DNA of 64,000 bases from SZUA-309 sp965230005 (lineage in GTDB: Bacteria > Pseudomonadota > Gammaproteobacteria > Pseudomonadales > Azotimanducaceae), in NCBI GenBank assembly GCA_965230005.1, contig OZ245934.1:5460037-5524036 (forward strand), read 5' to 3'. Shown piece by piece: positions 25,545-34,347 of the stretch. The stretch's first letter is position 1. Each line of letters starts with the position of its first letter. The notes under the pieces are model-generated. The model worked only from the letters and a program-made list of their open reading frames with translations. It was not told where the DNA came from and did no database searches. A program made the translations under genes and the position numbers.

Positions 25545-28313
25545 ATGAACAATGCAAGAACAATCCGCTCGATTAGGCGTTCCGGCATGGCCATCGTCCT
25601 TGCGATGGCCAGCCTGGCTCTGAGCCAGGGCGCGAACGCTCAAGAGGCGGAAGCTCCACAGGTCGAGCAGGCGGATCCCGACCAGATCGTCGAGGAAGTG
25701 GTCGTGATCGGCCGCTATCGCGCGGCGGCGACGGACATCGTATCCGAGCGCATCGAGTCAGATGTGCCCATGGATTTCCTCGACGCCGAGGGTATTTCAC
25801 GGGTCGGCGACACGAACGTCGCCTCCGCTCTGCGACGGGTTCCCGGGGTCACGCTGGTGCAGGACCAGTTCATCTACGTACGCGGCCTGGGGGAGCGCTA
25901 TTCGAGCAATCAGCTGAATGGCTCGTCGGTGCCTTCGCCGGACCTCACCCGTAACGTACTCCCGCTGAACATTTTTCCGGCCGAAATCATCGATGCGCTG
26001 TCGGTGCAGAAGGGCTACAGCCCGGATCTGCCGGCAGACTTCGGCGGCGGCAACATCGACATTCGAACCAGAGCGATCCCCGAGGATCGGGTTTTTACGG
26101 CGAAGATCAATACCGGCTGGAACTCCGAGAGCAGCAACGACGGCGTCACCTACAGTGGCGGTTCCGACGATCGCTGGGGTACGGACGACGGCACCCGAGC
26201 CCTGCCCCTGGAGATCATCAATGGTATCCAGCAATACCAGGGGAACTTCTCGCCGCTGAACATCCAGAATCTGGCTCGACAGGCCGGTGAACCCATCACG
26301 TTCCAGGAAGCGCAGACGATCAACCGCGAACTGGCGACCTCTCTGAATCGCAATCTCGATCTCAGCACGAAGGAAATGCCTGCGGACTTCGATGCCGAGG
26401 TCACCGGTGGTTATCGCTGGTTCTTCGGCGAGGATTGGGAGCTCGGTTTCCTGGCTCTCGGCAGCTACTCGAACAAGTGGCGTAACCGGGACAGATCCGT
26501 CAAGGAAGTCACCCTGCCAACCCAGTCGTTCTCTGAAACCCGGCGGACGATCAACCAGGTCACGATGACCGCAGGGTTGAACGTTGGCTTGCGCTTTACG
26601 CCGGATCACGAAATCAAGTGGCTGAACATGTTCCTGCGCAACACGGAAGACGAGGCTTCGGTCACCGTCAACTGTAAGCAGGGTCAGTTCAACGACTGTG
26701 TCGATATTCAGACGCAGGAGGTTCTGCAGGACATCCGCTTCGAGCAGCGTGATCTCGACGTCACGCAGTTCATGGGTACCCACAAGCTCGGCGATGCGAC
26801 CCTGGACCGGCTGCCGGAATGGCTCGGCTGGCTCGAAGGGGCTCGCGACAGCGAGGTTACGTGGTTTTATACGGATTCCCAGGCGACGACCGATCTGCCT
26901 CAGGAAACCCGGGCGAAATTCGTGGAGACCTTTGACCAGGACACCGGTGAGATCCTCACGTCGGAGATCCGCAACATCAACAACGCCCTCGAACTCCGCT
27001 ATTCCGATCTCTTCGACGACCTGGAAAGCTGGGGCGGGACGCTGATGGTGCCGTTCACGGGCGGATCCTGGGACCTCGAACTCTCCGGTGGTGGTAAATA
27101 CGACCGCAAGGGCCGCAGTTACCAGCAGACCAACATGGGCCTTGGCAGCTTCGACCCGGAATTCCTGGAGGTGGCCGGCGGTGATGTGTCTGAAGTCTTC
27201 AGCGACGAGAACGTGCTCAATCCCCGCTTCGGTAACGAGCTGTTTCTCGGTATCGGTCAGTTCGGTACAGAATCTTATGGAGCCGGTCAGATTACAGAAG
27301 CCGGCTTCGGTAAATTCGACCTGCTGATCAACGACACCTGGCGCTTCTCCGGGGGCGCGCGGTGGGAAAACTTCAAGCAGCTGTCCGTGCCGATCAACTA
27401 CCTGAACTTCGACGGTCAGCGTATCCCGCTGACGACGGAAGAAATCGAGGCGTCGACGGTGATCACGGATGACTGGTACCCGGCTCTCGCGGCAACGTGG
27501 ATTCGCCCTCAGTTCTGGAGCGACGAGTTCCAGCTTCGTCTCGCCTGGTCCGAGACGGCGGCACGGCCTGATCTGCGTGAGATCTCGGCGTCGACCTATC
27601 TCGATCCGCTGACGGAAGCGCGCGTGCGCGGTAACCCGAACCTGGTGCCCTCGGATCTGAAGAACTACGACCTTCGGGCCGAATGGTTCTGGGATAGCGG
27701 TGACAACTTCACGGTCTCGGCCTTCTACAAGGACATCAGTCAGCCCATCGAGACGATTCAGGGTGGTGCGACGGAAGACAACATCATCTTTACCTTCATC
27801 AACGCCGACACGGCGGAGATTTACGGTGTAGAGATTGAAGGTTTGAAATCCCTCGGCTTCCTCACCGGCGGTGGCTGGTCTGAGGCCTTTTATCTTTCGG
27901 GTAACGCGACCTTCAGTGATTCCGAGGTGAATATCTCCGAGACCATTGGTGGTGACATCACCAACCGTTCCCGGCGGTTGACTCAGCACTCCGAGTGGGT
28001 CGCAAACCTGCAGCTGGGCTTCGACTCCTTTGATGGTAAGCACGGTGCGACACTGGTTTACAACGCCTTCGGTCCGCGGATCTTCTTCGCCGGAATCAAC
28101 GGTCAGGACGATGCCTTCGAGCAGTCGTTCCACTCGCTCGATTTCGTCTATTCCTTCTATCCGACGGAGAGCTGGAGCTTCAAACTGCGGTTCCAGAACA
28201 TCCTCGATCAGACGACGCGCATCGATCAGGTGAACTCGGAGGGGATGGAGGTTCGGGTCCTCGAACAGACGGTCGGCACGACTTTCCTGTTCGACATCCG
28301 ATACGAACTCTAG
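25545..28313 (+). CDS. TonB-dependent outer-membrane receptor
   Basis: A 922-residue receptor with signal peptide (cleavage after QGANA, near 32) and a TonB-box-like EEVVVIG near 50. The plug carries RVPGVTLVQDQFIYVRGLGERYSSN and the PSPDLTRNVLPLNIFPAEII pattern of a receptor subtype that pairs with beta-helix lipoproteins. The rest is a 22-strand-type barrel with Y/W-rich strands and ends FLFDIRYEL. It imports a large or scarce ligand across the outer membrane using TonB energy. The possible Pho boxes upstream and a glycerophosphodiesterase gene downstream suggest a phosphorus compound, but iron or sugar ligands are not excluded. Confidence 0.88.
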   Translation: MNNARTIRSIRRSGMAIVLAMASLALSQGANAQEAEAPQVEQADPDQIVEEVVVIGRYRAAATDIVSERIESDVPMDFLDAEGISRVGDTNVASALRRVPGVTLVQDQFIYVRGLGERYSSNQLNGSSVPSPDLTRNVLPLNIFPAEIIDALSVQKGYSPDLPADFGGGNIDIRTRAIPEDRVFTAKINTGWNSESSNDGVTYSGGSDDRWGTDDGTRALPLEIINGIQQYQGNFSPLNIQNLARQAGEPITFQEAQTINRELATSLNRNLDLSTKEMPADFDAEVTGGYRWFFGEDWELGFLALGSYSNKWRNRDRSVKEVTLPTQSFSETRRTINQVTMTAGLNVGLRFTPDHEIKWLNMFLRNTEDEASVTVNCKQGQFNDCVDIQTQEVLQDIRFEQRDLDVTQFMGTHKLGDATLDRLPEWLGWLEGARDSEVTWFYTDSQATTDLPQETRAKFVETFDQDTGEILTSEIRNINNALELRYSDLFDDLESWGGTLMVPFTGGSWDLELSGGGKYDRKGRSYQQTNMGLGSFDPEFLEVAGGDVSEVFSDENVLNPRFGNELFLGIGQFGTESYGAGQITEAGFGKFDLLINDTWRFSGGARWENFKQLSVPINYLNFDGQRIPLTTEEIEASTVITDDWYPALAATWIRPQFWSDEFQLRLAWSETAARPDLREISASTYLDPLTEARVRGNPNLVPSDLKNYDLRAEWFWDSGDNFTVSAFYKDISQPIETIQGGATEDNIIFTFINADTAEIYGVEIEGLKSLGFLTGGGWSEAFYLSGNATFSDSEVNISETIGGDITNRSRRLTQHSEWVANLQLGFDSFDGKHGATLVYNAFGPRIFFAGINGQDDAFEQSFHSLDFVYSFYPTESWSFKLRFQNILDQTTRIDQVNSEGMEVRVLEQTVGTTFLFDIRYEL

Positions 28314-28333
28314 GCCTGCAAGGGGTCCCAACG

Positions 28334-28382
28334 CGGGCATCGGACTCAGGTTTTCCTGAGACCGATGCCCGTTTCTTGTTTT
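28334..28382 (+). terminator. Rho-independent terminator after the TonB-receptor gene
   Basis: A stem CGGGCATCGG-A-CTCAGG, loop TTTT, and the complementary arm CCTGAG-A-CCGATGCCCG (only an A-A mismatch) is followed by TTTCTTGTTTT. Sixteen pairs plus a T-rich tail make this the clearest terminator in the window; it lies about 20 bp past the receptor stop codon and closes the lipoprotein/receptor unit. Confidence 0.92.
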
Positions 28383-28468
28383 GATGAGCAATATTCTTGT
28401 TGTTCTCCGCGAAATCTGAACTGTCGGCGCAGAAAATTTTCATTTCCTGCCCAGCATTCAGGGGGACA

Positions 28469-29371
28469 ATGCGCGCCATGCGTTGCGCTTTTCTGGCAAA
28501 ACTTCCCAACCGCTCAGCGATGACCGCTGGACGACCGCGTAGCAGCGGGTCCCACCGGGGCCCACTGTCGATCGTGCTTACCGTGGGGATCGCCATGGCC
28601 GGGTTTAGCGGTTCTTTGCTGGCCATGGATTCTCGAGGGGTCGCGTCGGAGCGTGCACAGCCGCTGGTGGCCTCGCATCGAGGGTCCGTGCATGGGGCGC
28701 CGGAAAACACCCTCGCCGCCTTCGAGTGGGCAACGCGGGTCGGCGCCGATCTCATCGAAGCGGACCTTCGCGTAACGGCCGACGGGCACATCGTGGTGCT
28801 CCACGATTCGAAGGTGAATCGAACGACGGATGGGCGCGGCAAAGTCCGGAAAATGACCCTTGCGGAGCTTCGGCAGCTCGATGCTGGCCGCGGCGAAGCG
28901 GTCCCCACCCTCGAAGAAGCGTTGACCTTCGCACACAGCCGGGAGGTCGGGCTGCTGCTGGACGTGAAAGACAGCCGGCGGATGGATCCCAGCGTGCTGG
29001 CGGCGGCCATCGACCGGCACAACCTTCAGCAACGTGTACTCATCGGTACCCGATCGCTGGCGTTCGCGCAGGCCCTCGGGGCGCTCGACCCTCAGCTGAG
29101 ACTCCTGGCAATGGTGAAGTCACCGGAGCAGATGGACGACTACCTGGCGCTCGACGTGCATGCGGTCAGACTCTGGTCACGCTGGCTGCGGGCGACACCC
29201 TCGCTCCTCGAAGCCATCGACGCTTCCGGAGCGGAAGTCTGGGTCATGACCGGCGGGCTCAAGGGACGAAGGCTGGCACACGCCCTGCAACACGCCGACG
29301 GTGTGATCACCGACCACCCGGGTCGCGCCCTGGCGCTTGTGCCTGAGCGTCGCCTCGTCAGCGCTTACTGA
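28469..29371 (+). CDS. Glycerophosphodiester phosphodiesterase, exported
   Basis: A 300-residue GDPD. After a positively charged and hydrophobic N-terminus (about residues 18-52, probable signal or anchor), the TIM-barrel has ASHRGSVHGAPENT (catalytic His-Arg and Glu-Asn), IEADLRVTADG (metal-binding Glu/Asp) and VVLHDSKVNRTTDG (general acid His). It splits glycerophosphodiesters to glycerol-3-phosphate in the periplasm. I chose ATG 28469 after GGGGGAC; 28478 or 28520 are alternatives. The hinted Pho box upstream of the preceding operon makes a phosphate-scavenging role attractive. Confidence 0.85.
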   Translation: MRAMRCAFLAKLPNRSAMTAGRPRSSGSHRGPLSIVLTVGIAMAGFSGSLLAMDSRGVASERAQPLVASHRGSVHGAPENTLAAFEWATRVGADLIEADLRVTADGHIVVLHDSKVNRTTDGRGKVRKMTLAELRQLDAGRGEAVPTLEEALTFAHSREVGLLLDVKDSRRMDPSVLAAAIDRHNLQQRVLIGTRSLAFAQALGALDPQLRLLAMVKSPEQMDDYLALDVHAVRLWSRWLRATPSLLEAIDASGAEVWVMTGGLKGRRLAHALQHADGVITDHPGRALALVPERRLVSAY

Positions 29372-29483
29372 GATTTCACAGCCTTGGTGTAAGCTCCTGA
29401 GCCTTTCATGAAGTTGAGCGCGACCCGAGCGCCCCTTTTTCTGAAGCCCGACCCGCCCCAGGGTCCCGAGATAGCCGGAAGCC

Positions 29484-30872
29484 ATGTCCGAAGAAAAACC
29501 CCGTGGGAAGCCACACCCATCTTCACGGAACGCTCCGCAAGGCGACCTCGTTACTTCCGCCGTCGGACGCCTGTTCCGGATTGGCTCCGTGGCGACGAAG
29601 GTCGGGATGTCCCTGGCCACCCAGCAGGCGACGAGCTTCTTTTTCTCGGATCCCATCGCTCAGGCGAGAAAAACCGAAAAATTCGTGCTCAATGCCATGC
29701 GGGTCACCGAGGCGCTCGGTGAGCTCAAGGGGGCGGCCATGAAGGTGGGCCAGATGCTCTCGGTGCATGAGGGCCTGCTCCCTCCGGAGGTGAGCAGTGT
29801 GTTGCGCAGTCTGCAGAACGAAGCGCCGCGCGTGCCTTTCGAGCGTATGGAAGCGGTGCTTCGGGCGGAGGTGCCCTTCGACGATGTTTTTGCGGAGCTC
29901 GAGCCCGAGGCCATTGCGGCGGCATCCATTGGTCAGGTTTACCGGGGCAGGCTCAAGGACGGTCGCGACGTTGCCGTGAAGGTGCAGTACCCGGACATTG
30001 ATCAGGTGGTCCGCTCAGATCTCAAGAATTTGAAGAAGCTCTTCGGCGGTCTGGTGGCCATGGTTGCCGAGGTGGACTTCGACGAGGTCTGGGAGGAACT
30101 CAAGGACCGGCTCCTCGAAGAGCTCGACTACGAGCATGAAGCCGCGAACATCACCCGCATGGCGGAACTGCACCAGGGCATCCCGGAAGTGATCGTTCCT
30201 GCGGTCATTCCGGAGGCGTCCAGCCAGCGGGTATTGACCATGGAGTATGTGCCCGGTATCGCACCGGCCGATGCCTGCTCTGATTGCTACAGCCAGGAAG
30301 ACAGAGATCGCTGGGGCCAGGTGCTGCTCGAGTTCACGATTCGCGGACTCCTGGAACAGCGTTTTCTGCATGCTGATCCGAACTTCGGCAACTACGCCTT
30401 TCTCGAGGATGGGCGGCTGATCGTCTACGACCACGGCTGTATGAAGGTGATTCCGGAAGACCTCGCCAGGAACTACGGCCGGGTGCTGGGCGCCCTGATT
30501 GAGCAGAACCTCGAGGTGCTGCCGCAGATCCTCTACGAGATGGGAATCTACAAGCGGAAAAGCGGCAAACCGGTTTCCCGGGCCATCCTCGATCCCATGG
30601 CGCTGGAAGCCATGACCATCGTTGGCTCGGAGCCTTTCCGCTTCAGCCGCGAAACGGAGATCTACGATCTCATCTTCGATGTTAAGGCCGAGTACCTGAC
30701 CGAGCTGACGGACGTTGGTCTGCCGCCGGACCTCGTCTTCGTGAATCGAACCCTGTCCGGGCTGTTCGGAAATCTCTGCCGGCTCCAGGCCGAGGGGGCC
30801 TGGGCGGAGGTGCTCGCCCCCTACGTGGCGGAGGCGACGGCGCAAAGCGCTGACCCGTGCCCGGGCTGCTGA
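29484..30872 (+). CDS. ABC1/UbiB-family atypical kinase
   Basis: A 462-residue ABC1-kinase-fold protein (UbiB/AarF/ADCK family), linked elsewhere to ubiquinone synthesis or lipid handling. The family KxGQ motif is KVGQ at 87-90, the Ala-rich loop AAASIGQV at 145-152, the ATP lysine K166 in VAVKVQ, the catalytic loop HADPNFGN at 296-303, and DHG (316-318) in place of the usual DFG. The C-terminal membrane segments of UbiB are not evident, so this is a soluble paralogue, perhaps not the ubiquinone protein itself. It is followed by an inverted repeat overlapping its stop. Confidence 0.85.
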   Translation: MSEEKPRGKPHPSSRNAPQGDLVTSAVGRLFRIGSVATKVGMSLATQQATSFFFSDPIAQARKTEKFVLNAMRVTEALGELKGAAMKVGQMLSVHEGLLPPEVSSVLRSLQNEAPRVPFERMEAVLRAEVPFDDVFAELEPEAIAAASIGQVYRGRLKDGRDVAVKVQYPDIDQVVRSDLKNLKKLFGGLVAMVAEVDFDEVWEELKDRLLEELDYEHEAANITRMAELHQGIPEVIVPAVIPEASSQRVLTMEYVPGIAPADACSDCYSQEDRDRWGQVLLEFTIRGLLEQRFLHADPNFGNYAFLEDGRLIVYDHGCMKVIPEDLARNYGRVLGALIEQNLEVLPQILYEMGIYKRKSGKPVSRAILDPMALEAMTIVGSEPFRFSRETEIYDLIFDVKAEYLTELTDVGLPPDLVFVNRTLSGLFGNLCRLQAEGAWAEVLAPYVAEATAQSADPCPGC

Positions 30873-30888
30873 CAGGCACTGTCAGCAG
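30866..30888. repeat. Perfect 10-bp inverted repeat over a stop codon
   Basis: CTGCTGACAG (30866-30875), loop GCA, CTGTCAGCAG (30879-30888). The stop codon of the ABC1 gene (30870-30872) lies in the left arm. No T-run follows, so it may be a Rho-assisted terminator, an mRNA-end structure, or an operator for the GFA gene. Confidence 0.5.
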
Positions 30889-30936
30889 GGCTGGGTCATA
30901 ATCCGGTCACTCATCGCGGGAAGGGAGAAGGCGATC

Positions 30937-31344
30937 ATGTCAGCCACCGGTCAATGTCTTTGCGGCGCCGTGCGCTTCGAGGCCGAAGGGGTCGATACCC
31001 ACATCCACAGCTGCCATTGCAACATCTGCCGGAACTGGTCCGGCGGACCGCTGCTCGCGGCGGGGGTGGCCAGCGTGCGCTTCAGCGGCGAAGAACATAT
31101 CAGCCGCTACGACTCCTCTGAATGGGCTGAGCGCGGTTTCTGCGCGCGCTGCGGATCCAACCTCTTCTACCGCTTGAAGGAGGCCGATCACTACATCCTC
31201 TGCATGGGCGCGTTCACGGATGAGACGCCTTTCGAACTTGCCGGTGAGATCTACGTCGACGAGAAACCGCCGGGCTATGCCTTCGCCGGCGAGCACCCGC
31301 GGCAGACGGGTGAGGAATTCATGGCTTCCCTGCAGCAGGGCTGA
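30937..31344 (+). CDS. GFA/CENP-V-type zinc protein
   Basis: A 135-residue protein of the glutathione-dependent formaldehyde-activating (GFA)/CENP-V fold. Zinc ligands are C7/C9 in CLCG, C26/C28/C31 in CHCNIC, and C69/C72 in GFCARCGS, the full family pattern. Members have been linked to glutathione-bound formaldehyde or to unknown reactions; most are uncharacterised. It follows the ABC1 gene by about 65 bp behind a GGGAAGGGAGAAGG site. Confidence 0.87.
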   Translation: MSATGQCLCGAVRFEAEGVDTHIHSCHCNICRNWSGGPLLAAGVASVRFSGEEHISRYDSSEWAERGFCARCGSNLFYRLKEADHYILCMGAFTDETPFELAGEIYVDEKPPGYAFAGEHPRQTGEEFMASLQQG

Positions 31345-31347
31345 GGC

Positions 31348-31863
31348 TTACAGCGCCTCTAGAACCAGGGGGAAGCTGTTGCCGTCGGCGGTTTCCACTC
31401 CCACGGTGAAGGTATCCCCTTCGCGACTGTAGGTGAGACCTGCCAGGCCTCCGGGTGTGACGGCTTTGAAACGCACCAGGTTGTCTTCCTGCGCAACCAG
31501 CTCCATGGTCTGCGGGCCGCCGGGCCTTGGCTCGTAGCCAGGACCCCACTGCTGAAGATGGAGCACGAGCGAATCTCCCTGCTCTTCGATGACGATGAAC
31601 TCCACCATCGTCGTGCCCTCGGGACCGCGCATGCGCACCCAGGCGCCGATGGTGCCGGCCGCCGGCCGCGTCCAGTTTTCCTCGAGGGTCGCATCTGGCC
31701 CGGCGGGTCCTGCCCAGGAACCTGTCATCCAGGCGAGATCGTCGATCCCGGCCTGCACCGAGCCCGTCAGCACGCCGAGCAGCGTCAGCAGCGTGAGCCT
31801 GCTCGTCAGCGCACCGAGCCGCTTGCGGCCTGAGAGGATTGTCATTGCCCCGGGCTTGTTCAT
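31348..31863 (-). CDS. Exported DUF6265-like lipocalin-type protein
   Basis: A 171-residue protein with an N-terminal signal peptide (hydrophobic LTLLTLLGVLTGSVQA, cleavage after QA at about 38). The mature part has LAWMTGSWAG, EENWTRP, GTMVEF and LHLQQWGPG, the order of DUF6265 beta-barrel proteins. The periplasmic function is unknown. ATG 31863 or ATG 31842 (M8) could be the start. It is convergent with GFA (stop 3 bp away) and divergent from the membrane protein at 32002. Confidence 0.7.
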   Translation of the reverse strand: MNKPGAMTILSGRKRLGALTSRLTLLTLLGVLTGSVQAGIDDLAWMTGSWAGPAGPDATLEENWTRPAAGTIGAWVRMRGPEGTTMVEFIVIEEQGDSLVLHLQQWGPGYEPRPGGPQTMELVAQEDNLVRFKAVTPGGLAGLTYSREGDTFTVGVETADGNSFPLVLEAL

Positions 31864-32001
31864 GAATCTGCTCCTGTTCTCGTGCTCATAGTCTCAGCGC
31901 CTGCTTGACAGGGCTTTGACGAGAACATGCGCTAGACTCAGGCTATTCGCAAGGCTCGCTGGCGACTTTCGCTGGCACAATCACGGCCAATGGAGGCAGG
32001 C

Positions 32002-32904
32002 ATGGCGGAGAATGGCAAGGGAGGTGGCTCGGGAGGCATGCCGGCCTGGCAATCCATGGTGGGTACGCTTGCGGCCCTGACCGTGGCGTCCTTTGTTGCC
32101 GTCATGGGCAGCGCCGGCGGTCTGGTCGTCAATGGAATCTCTGCGCTTGCGCTCGCCTGTGTGGCCGCCTTTGCCATTCAGTGGCTCGCCTTCATTCCGG
32201 CCTTTCTCCGGCAGACGGAACACTTTTTCGATCTGACGGGATCCCTGACCTACATCAGTCTCGCCCTCTTCGGAGTCTTCATCAGCGGTGCGCCGCGGTC
32301 CTATCTCCTCGGCCTGCTGGTGCTCGTCTGGGCCGCCCGGCTCGGCACCTTTCTCTTCTCCCGGATCCGGGAAGATGGGGCCGACCGACGCTTCAACAGC
32401 ATCAAGCCGGATTTTGCTCAGTTCCTGATGACCTGGACCCTGCAGGGGCTCTGGGTGTTCCTGACCCTGTCGCCGGCACTGGCCGCCATGACCTCTCAGG
32501 TGCAGCCGCCGCTCGGAGCCCTGGCGGTGCTGGGCACGGCCCTTTGGGTGGCGGGTTTCGCCATCGAAGTGGTCGCCGATAACCAGAAGCGCCGCTTCCG
32601 CAGCAACCCGGAGAACCGCCATCGCTACATCGACACGGGTCTCTGGGCCTGGTCCCAACATCCGAACTACTTCGGTGAGATTCTGCTCTGGACGGGCATC
32701 GCAGTGATTGCGCTGCCGGTGCTCCAGGGCACGCAGCTCGTCACCCTCGTGTCGCCGATTTTTGTCTACCTCCTGCTCACGAAAATCAGCGGCATCCGCA
32801 TGCTCGATGCGCGGGCGCGCCGGCAGTGGGGAGAAGATCCCGAGTACCAGGCGTACCGGCGCCGCACGTCGAAGCTTCTCCCGTTGCCCCCGAAAACGGC
32901 CTGA
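32002..32904 (+). CDS. DUF1295/steroid-reductase-fold integral membrane protein
   Basis: I start at ATG 32002, five bases after GGAGG (31992-31996); ATG 31990 overlaps that site and is less likely. The 300-residue product has about seven membrane helices and the DUF1295 signature FNSIKPDF, DNQKRRFR, and GLWAWSQHPNYFGE near the C-terminus, related to isoprenylcysteine methyltransferases and 5-alpha-steroid/sterol C14 reductases. It likely reduces or methylates a lipid in the inner membrane. It is followed by the thioesterase gene (13 bp). Confidence 0.75.
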   Translation: MAENGKGGGSGGMPAWQSMVGTLAALTVASFVAVMGSAGGLVVNGISALALACVAAFAIQWLAFIPAFLRQTEHFFDLTGSLTYISLALFGVFISGAPRSYLLGLLVLVWAARLGTFLFSRIREDGADRRFNSIKPDFAQFLMTWTLQGLWVFLTLSPALAAMTSQVQPPLGALAVLGTALWVAGFAIEVVADNQKRRFRSNPENRHRYIDTGLWAWSQHPNYFGEILLWTGIAVIALPVLQGTQLVTLVSPIFVYLLLTKISGIRMLDARARRQWGEDPEYQAYRRRTSKLLPLPPKTA

Positions 32905-32917
32905 GCGCGGCCGGGCC

Positions 32918-33775
32918 ATGGGCCTCGAGCTTTCCTATCTGGGCAGCGTCAACCGCTGGGAGTGCGACGAAAACGACCACCTCAACGTCCGCTTCTATGC
33001 GGACAAAATGAACCAGGCGGCCCGTAGCTGGCTGGCCCGGACATCGGGCGTAATGCCGTCCCCTCAGCACATTGCGGTTCAGCACATCCGGTTCCTCGCT
33101 GAGGCCCGGATTGCCACACCCCTTCGCGTCGACTGTGGACTGCTGGCGCACACCGGTACTCATTGCGACGTGTTGTCACTCATGGTCCACAACCTCACCG
33201 ATGAACCCGTAGCTGCCTTTACGACCCGTTTCTCCGGTGCCTTCGATCTGAACGCGACGTTTGTGACCGCACCCGAATGGGCGGCGCCCCGGGGGTTGGA
33301 TCCGGCCGCACCATTCGGCTGGCCCGAAGTGCCGGAGGCGCTCGAGGCGCTTGGTTTCAGAACAATGGGGCTCGGCGTCATCGCCGAAGCGGAGTGCGAT
33401 GATGGCCGCCTCCGCCCGGAACACTACATCGGCCGCATTTCCGATGGCATGCCGAACCTCTGGGGTTTGACGGGCGGTGACGCAACAACGTCCGCGCGCG
33501 AGGCAGGGGAGCTCGGCGGTGCGGTGCTCGAATACCGACTCGAGGTGCTCGCCCCGCCGGGACCTGGTGACGTGTTCCGGCAGCTCTCCGGGATCCGTGC
33601 CGTGGGTAACAAGACGCAGCACATGGTGCACGCCATCGTCAATGAAAGTCGGGGGGAAATCGCAGCGCGGGCTGAGGCCATCGGCGTTGCCATGGATCTC
33701 AAGGTCCGCCGTGCCGTGCCCATTGACGAGGCGCGTCGACGGGCGCTCGCGGACCTCATGCTGCGCGACAGCTGA
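32918..33775 (+). CDS. Double-hotdog thioesterase family protein
   Basis: A 285-residue protein with two hotdog-like halves. The first has NRWECDENDHLNVRFYADKMNQA, where Asp/Asn before HLN matches the 4-hydroxybenzoyl-CoA thioesterase-type motif (D/N-x-x-x-H-x-N); the second half (YIGRISDGMPNLWG and following) is more diverged. It should hydrolyse acyl-CoA or be a related acyl-binding protein. ATG 32918 follows a weak GCGCGG region; a longer frame exists upstream but overlaps the previous gene and lacks conserved sequence. Confidence 0.78.
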   Translation: MGLELSYLGSVNRWECDENDHLNVRFYADKMNQAARSWLARTSGVMPSPQHIAVQHIRFLAEARIATPLRVDCGLLAHTGTHCDVLSLMVHNLTDEPVAAFTTRFSGAFDLNATFVTAPEWAAPRGLDPAAPFGWPEVPEALEALGFRTMGLGVIAEAECDDGRLRPEHYIGRISDGMPNLWGLTGGDATTSAREAGELGGAVLEYRLEVLAPPGPGDVFRQLSGIRAVGNKTQHMVHAIVNESRGEIAARAEAIGVAMDLKVRRAVPIDEARRRALADLMLRDS

Positions 33776-33843
33776 GCGCTTGTGCCGGGTCTCGATCTCG
33801 CGCACAGTCAGACCCGGGGACGAACAACACCAGGGGGAGAATC

Positions 33844-34326
33844 ATGTCCGCAGAACTTGCATCGGTGGCGCCGGCCTTTGTCGCCATGGCCCACGAGATT
33901 GTCTGGTGCACGGCGGCAACGGTAGACGCCAGTGGCCGGCCGCGGTCACGGGTGCTGCACCCAATCTGGGAATGGGACGGCTCGCAGCTCACGGGATGGA
34001 TTGCGACGGGCCCCACGCCAACGAAGCGTGCCCACCTCGAGGCGCATCCTTATGTCTCCTGCAACTACTGGGCGCCGAGCCAGGATACCTGTGTGGCCGA
34101 GTGCGCGGCCCAGTGGTGTTTCGACATGCCGACCCGGGAGCGTATCTGGAAACTCTTCGCTGAGGGGCCGGAACCCGTAGGCTATGACCCGAGCATGATT
34201 CCCGGGTGGGACGGTCCGGAGGTTGATGCCTTTGCGGTGCTCAGGCTCGACCCCTGGCGCCTCCGCGTGTTCCCCGGCTCCGTGCTGCTCTCCGGGTCGG
34301 GCGAGGTGCTCGTCTGGCAGGGCTGA
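33844..34326 (+). CDS. Flavin-reductase-like/PNPOx-fold protein
   Basis: A 160-residue split-barrel protein. The pattern GRPRSRVLHPIWEW, then GWIATGPTPTKRAHLEAHPYVSCNYW, matches small F420/FMN-binding PNPOx-like and general-stress-type proteins. The cofactor and substrate cannot be told apart from sequence alone. It follows the thioesterase gene by 68 bp behind a GGGGGAGA site and is convergent with the AsmA-like gene. Confidence 0.78.
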   Translation: MSAELASVAPAFVAMAHEIVWCTAATVDASGRPRSRVLHPIWEWDGSQLTGWIATGPTPTKRAHLEAHPYVSCNYWAPSQDTCVAECAAQWCFDMPTRERIWKLFAEGPEPVGYDPSMIPGWDGPEVDAFAVLRLDPWRLRVFPGSVLLSGSGEVLVWQG

Positions 34327-34347
34327 CCGCCGCGGCCCGGCCTGCTT

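Noticed and set aside
23804..25594. Long minus-strand frame opposite the lipoprotein gene
   Set aside because: The plus strand has a signal peptide, lipobox and TonB partner; the minus frame has no family signal.
28334..28382. CRISPR-like repeat possibility at the TonB-gene end
   Set aside because: It is a single palindrome with T-tail; no repeated unit or spacers occur.
25797..28391. 864-codon minus-strand frame opposite the TonB receptor
   Set aside because: It is the antisense shadow of a gene with clear plug and barrel motifs and a terminator in the sense direction.
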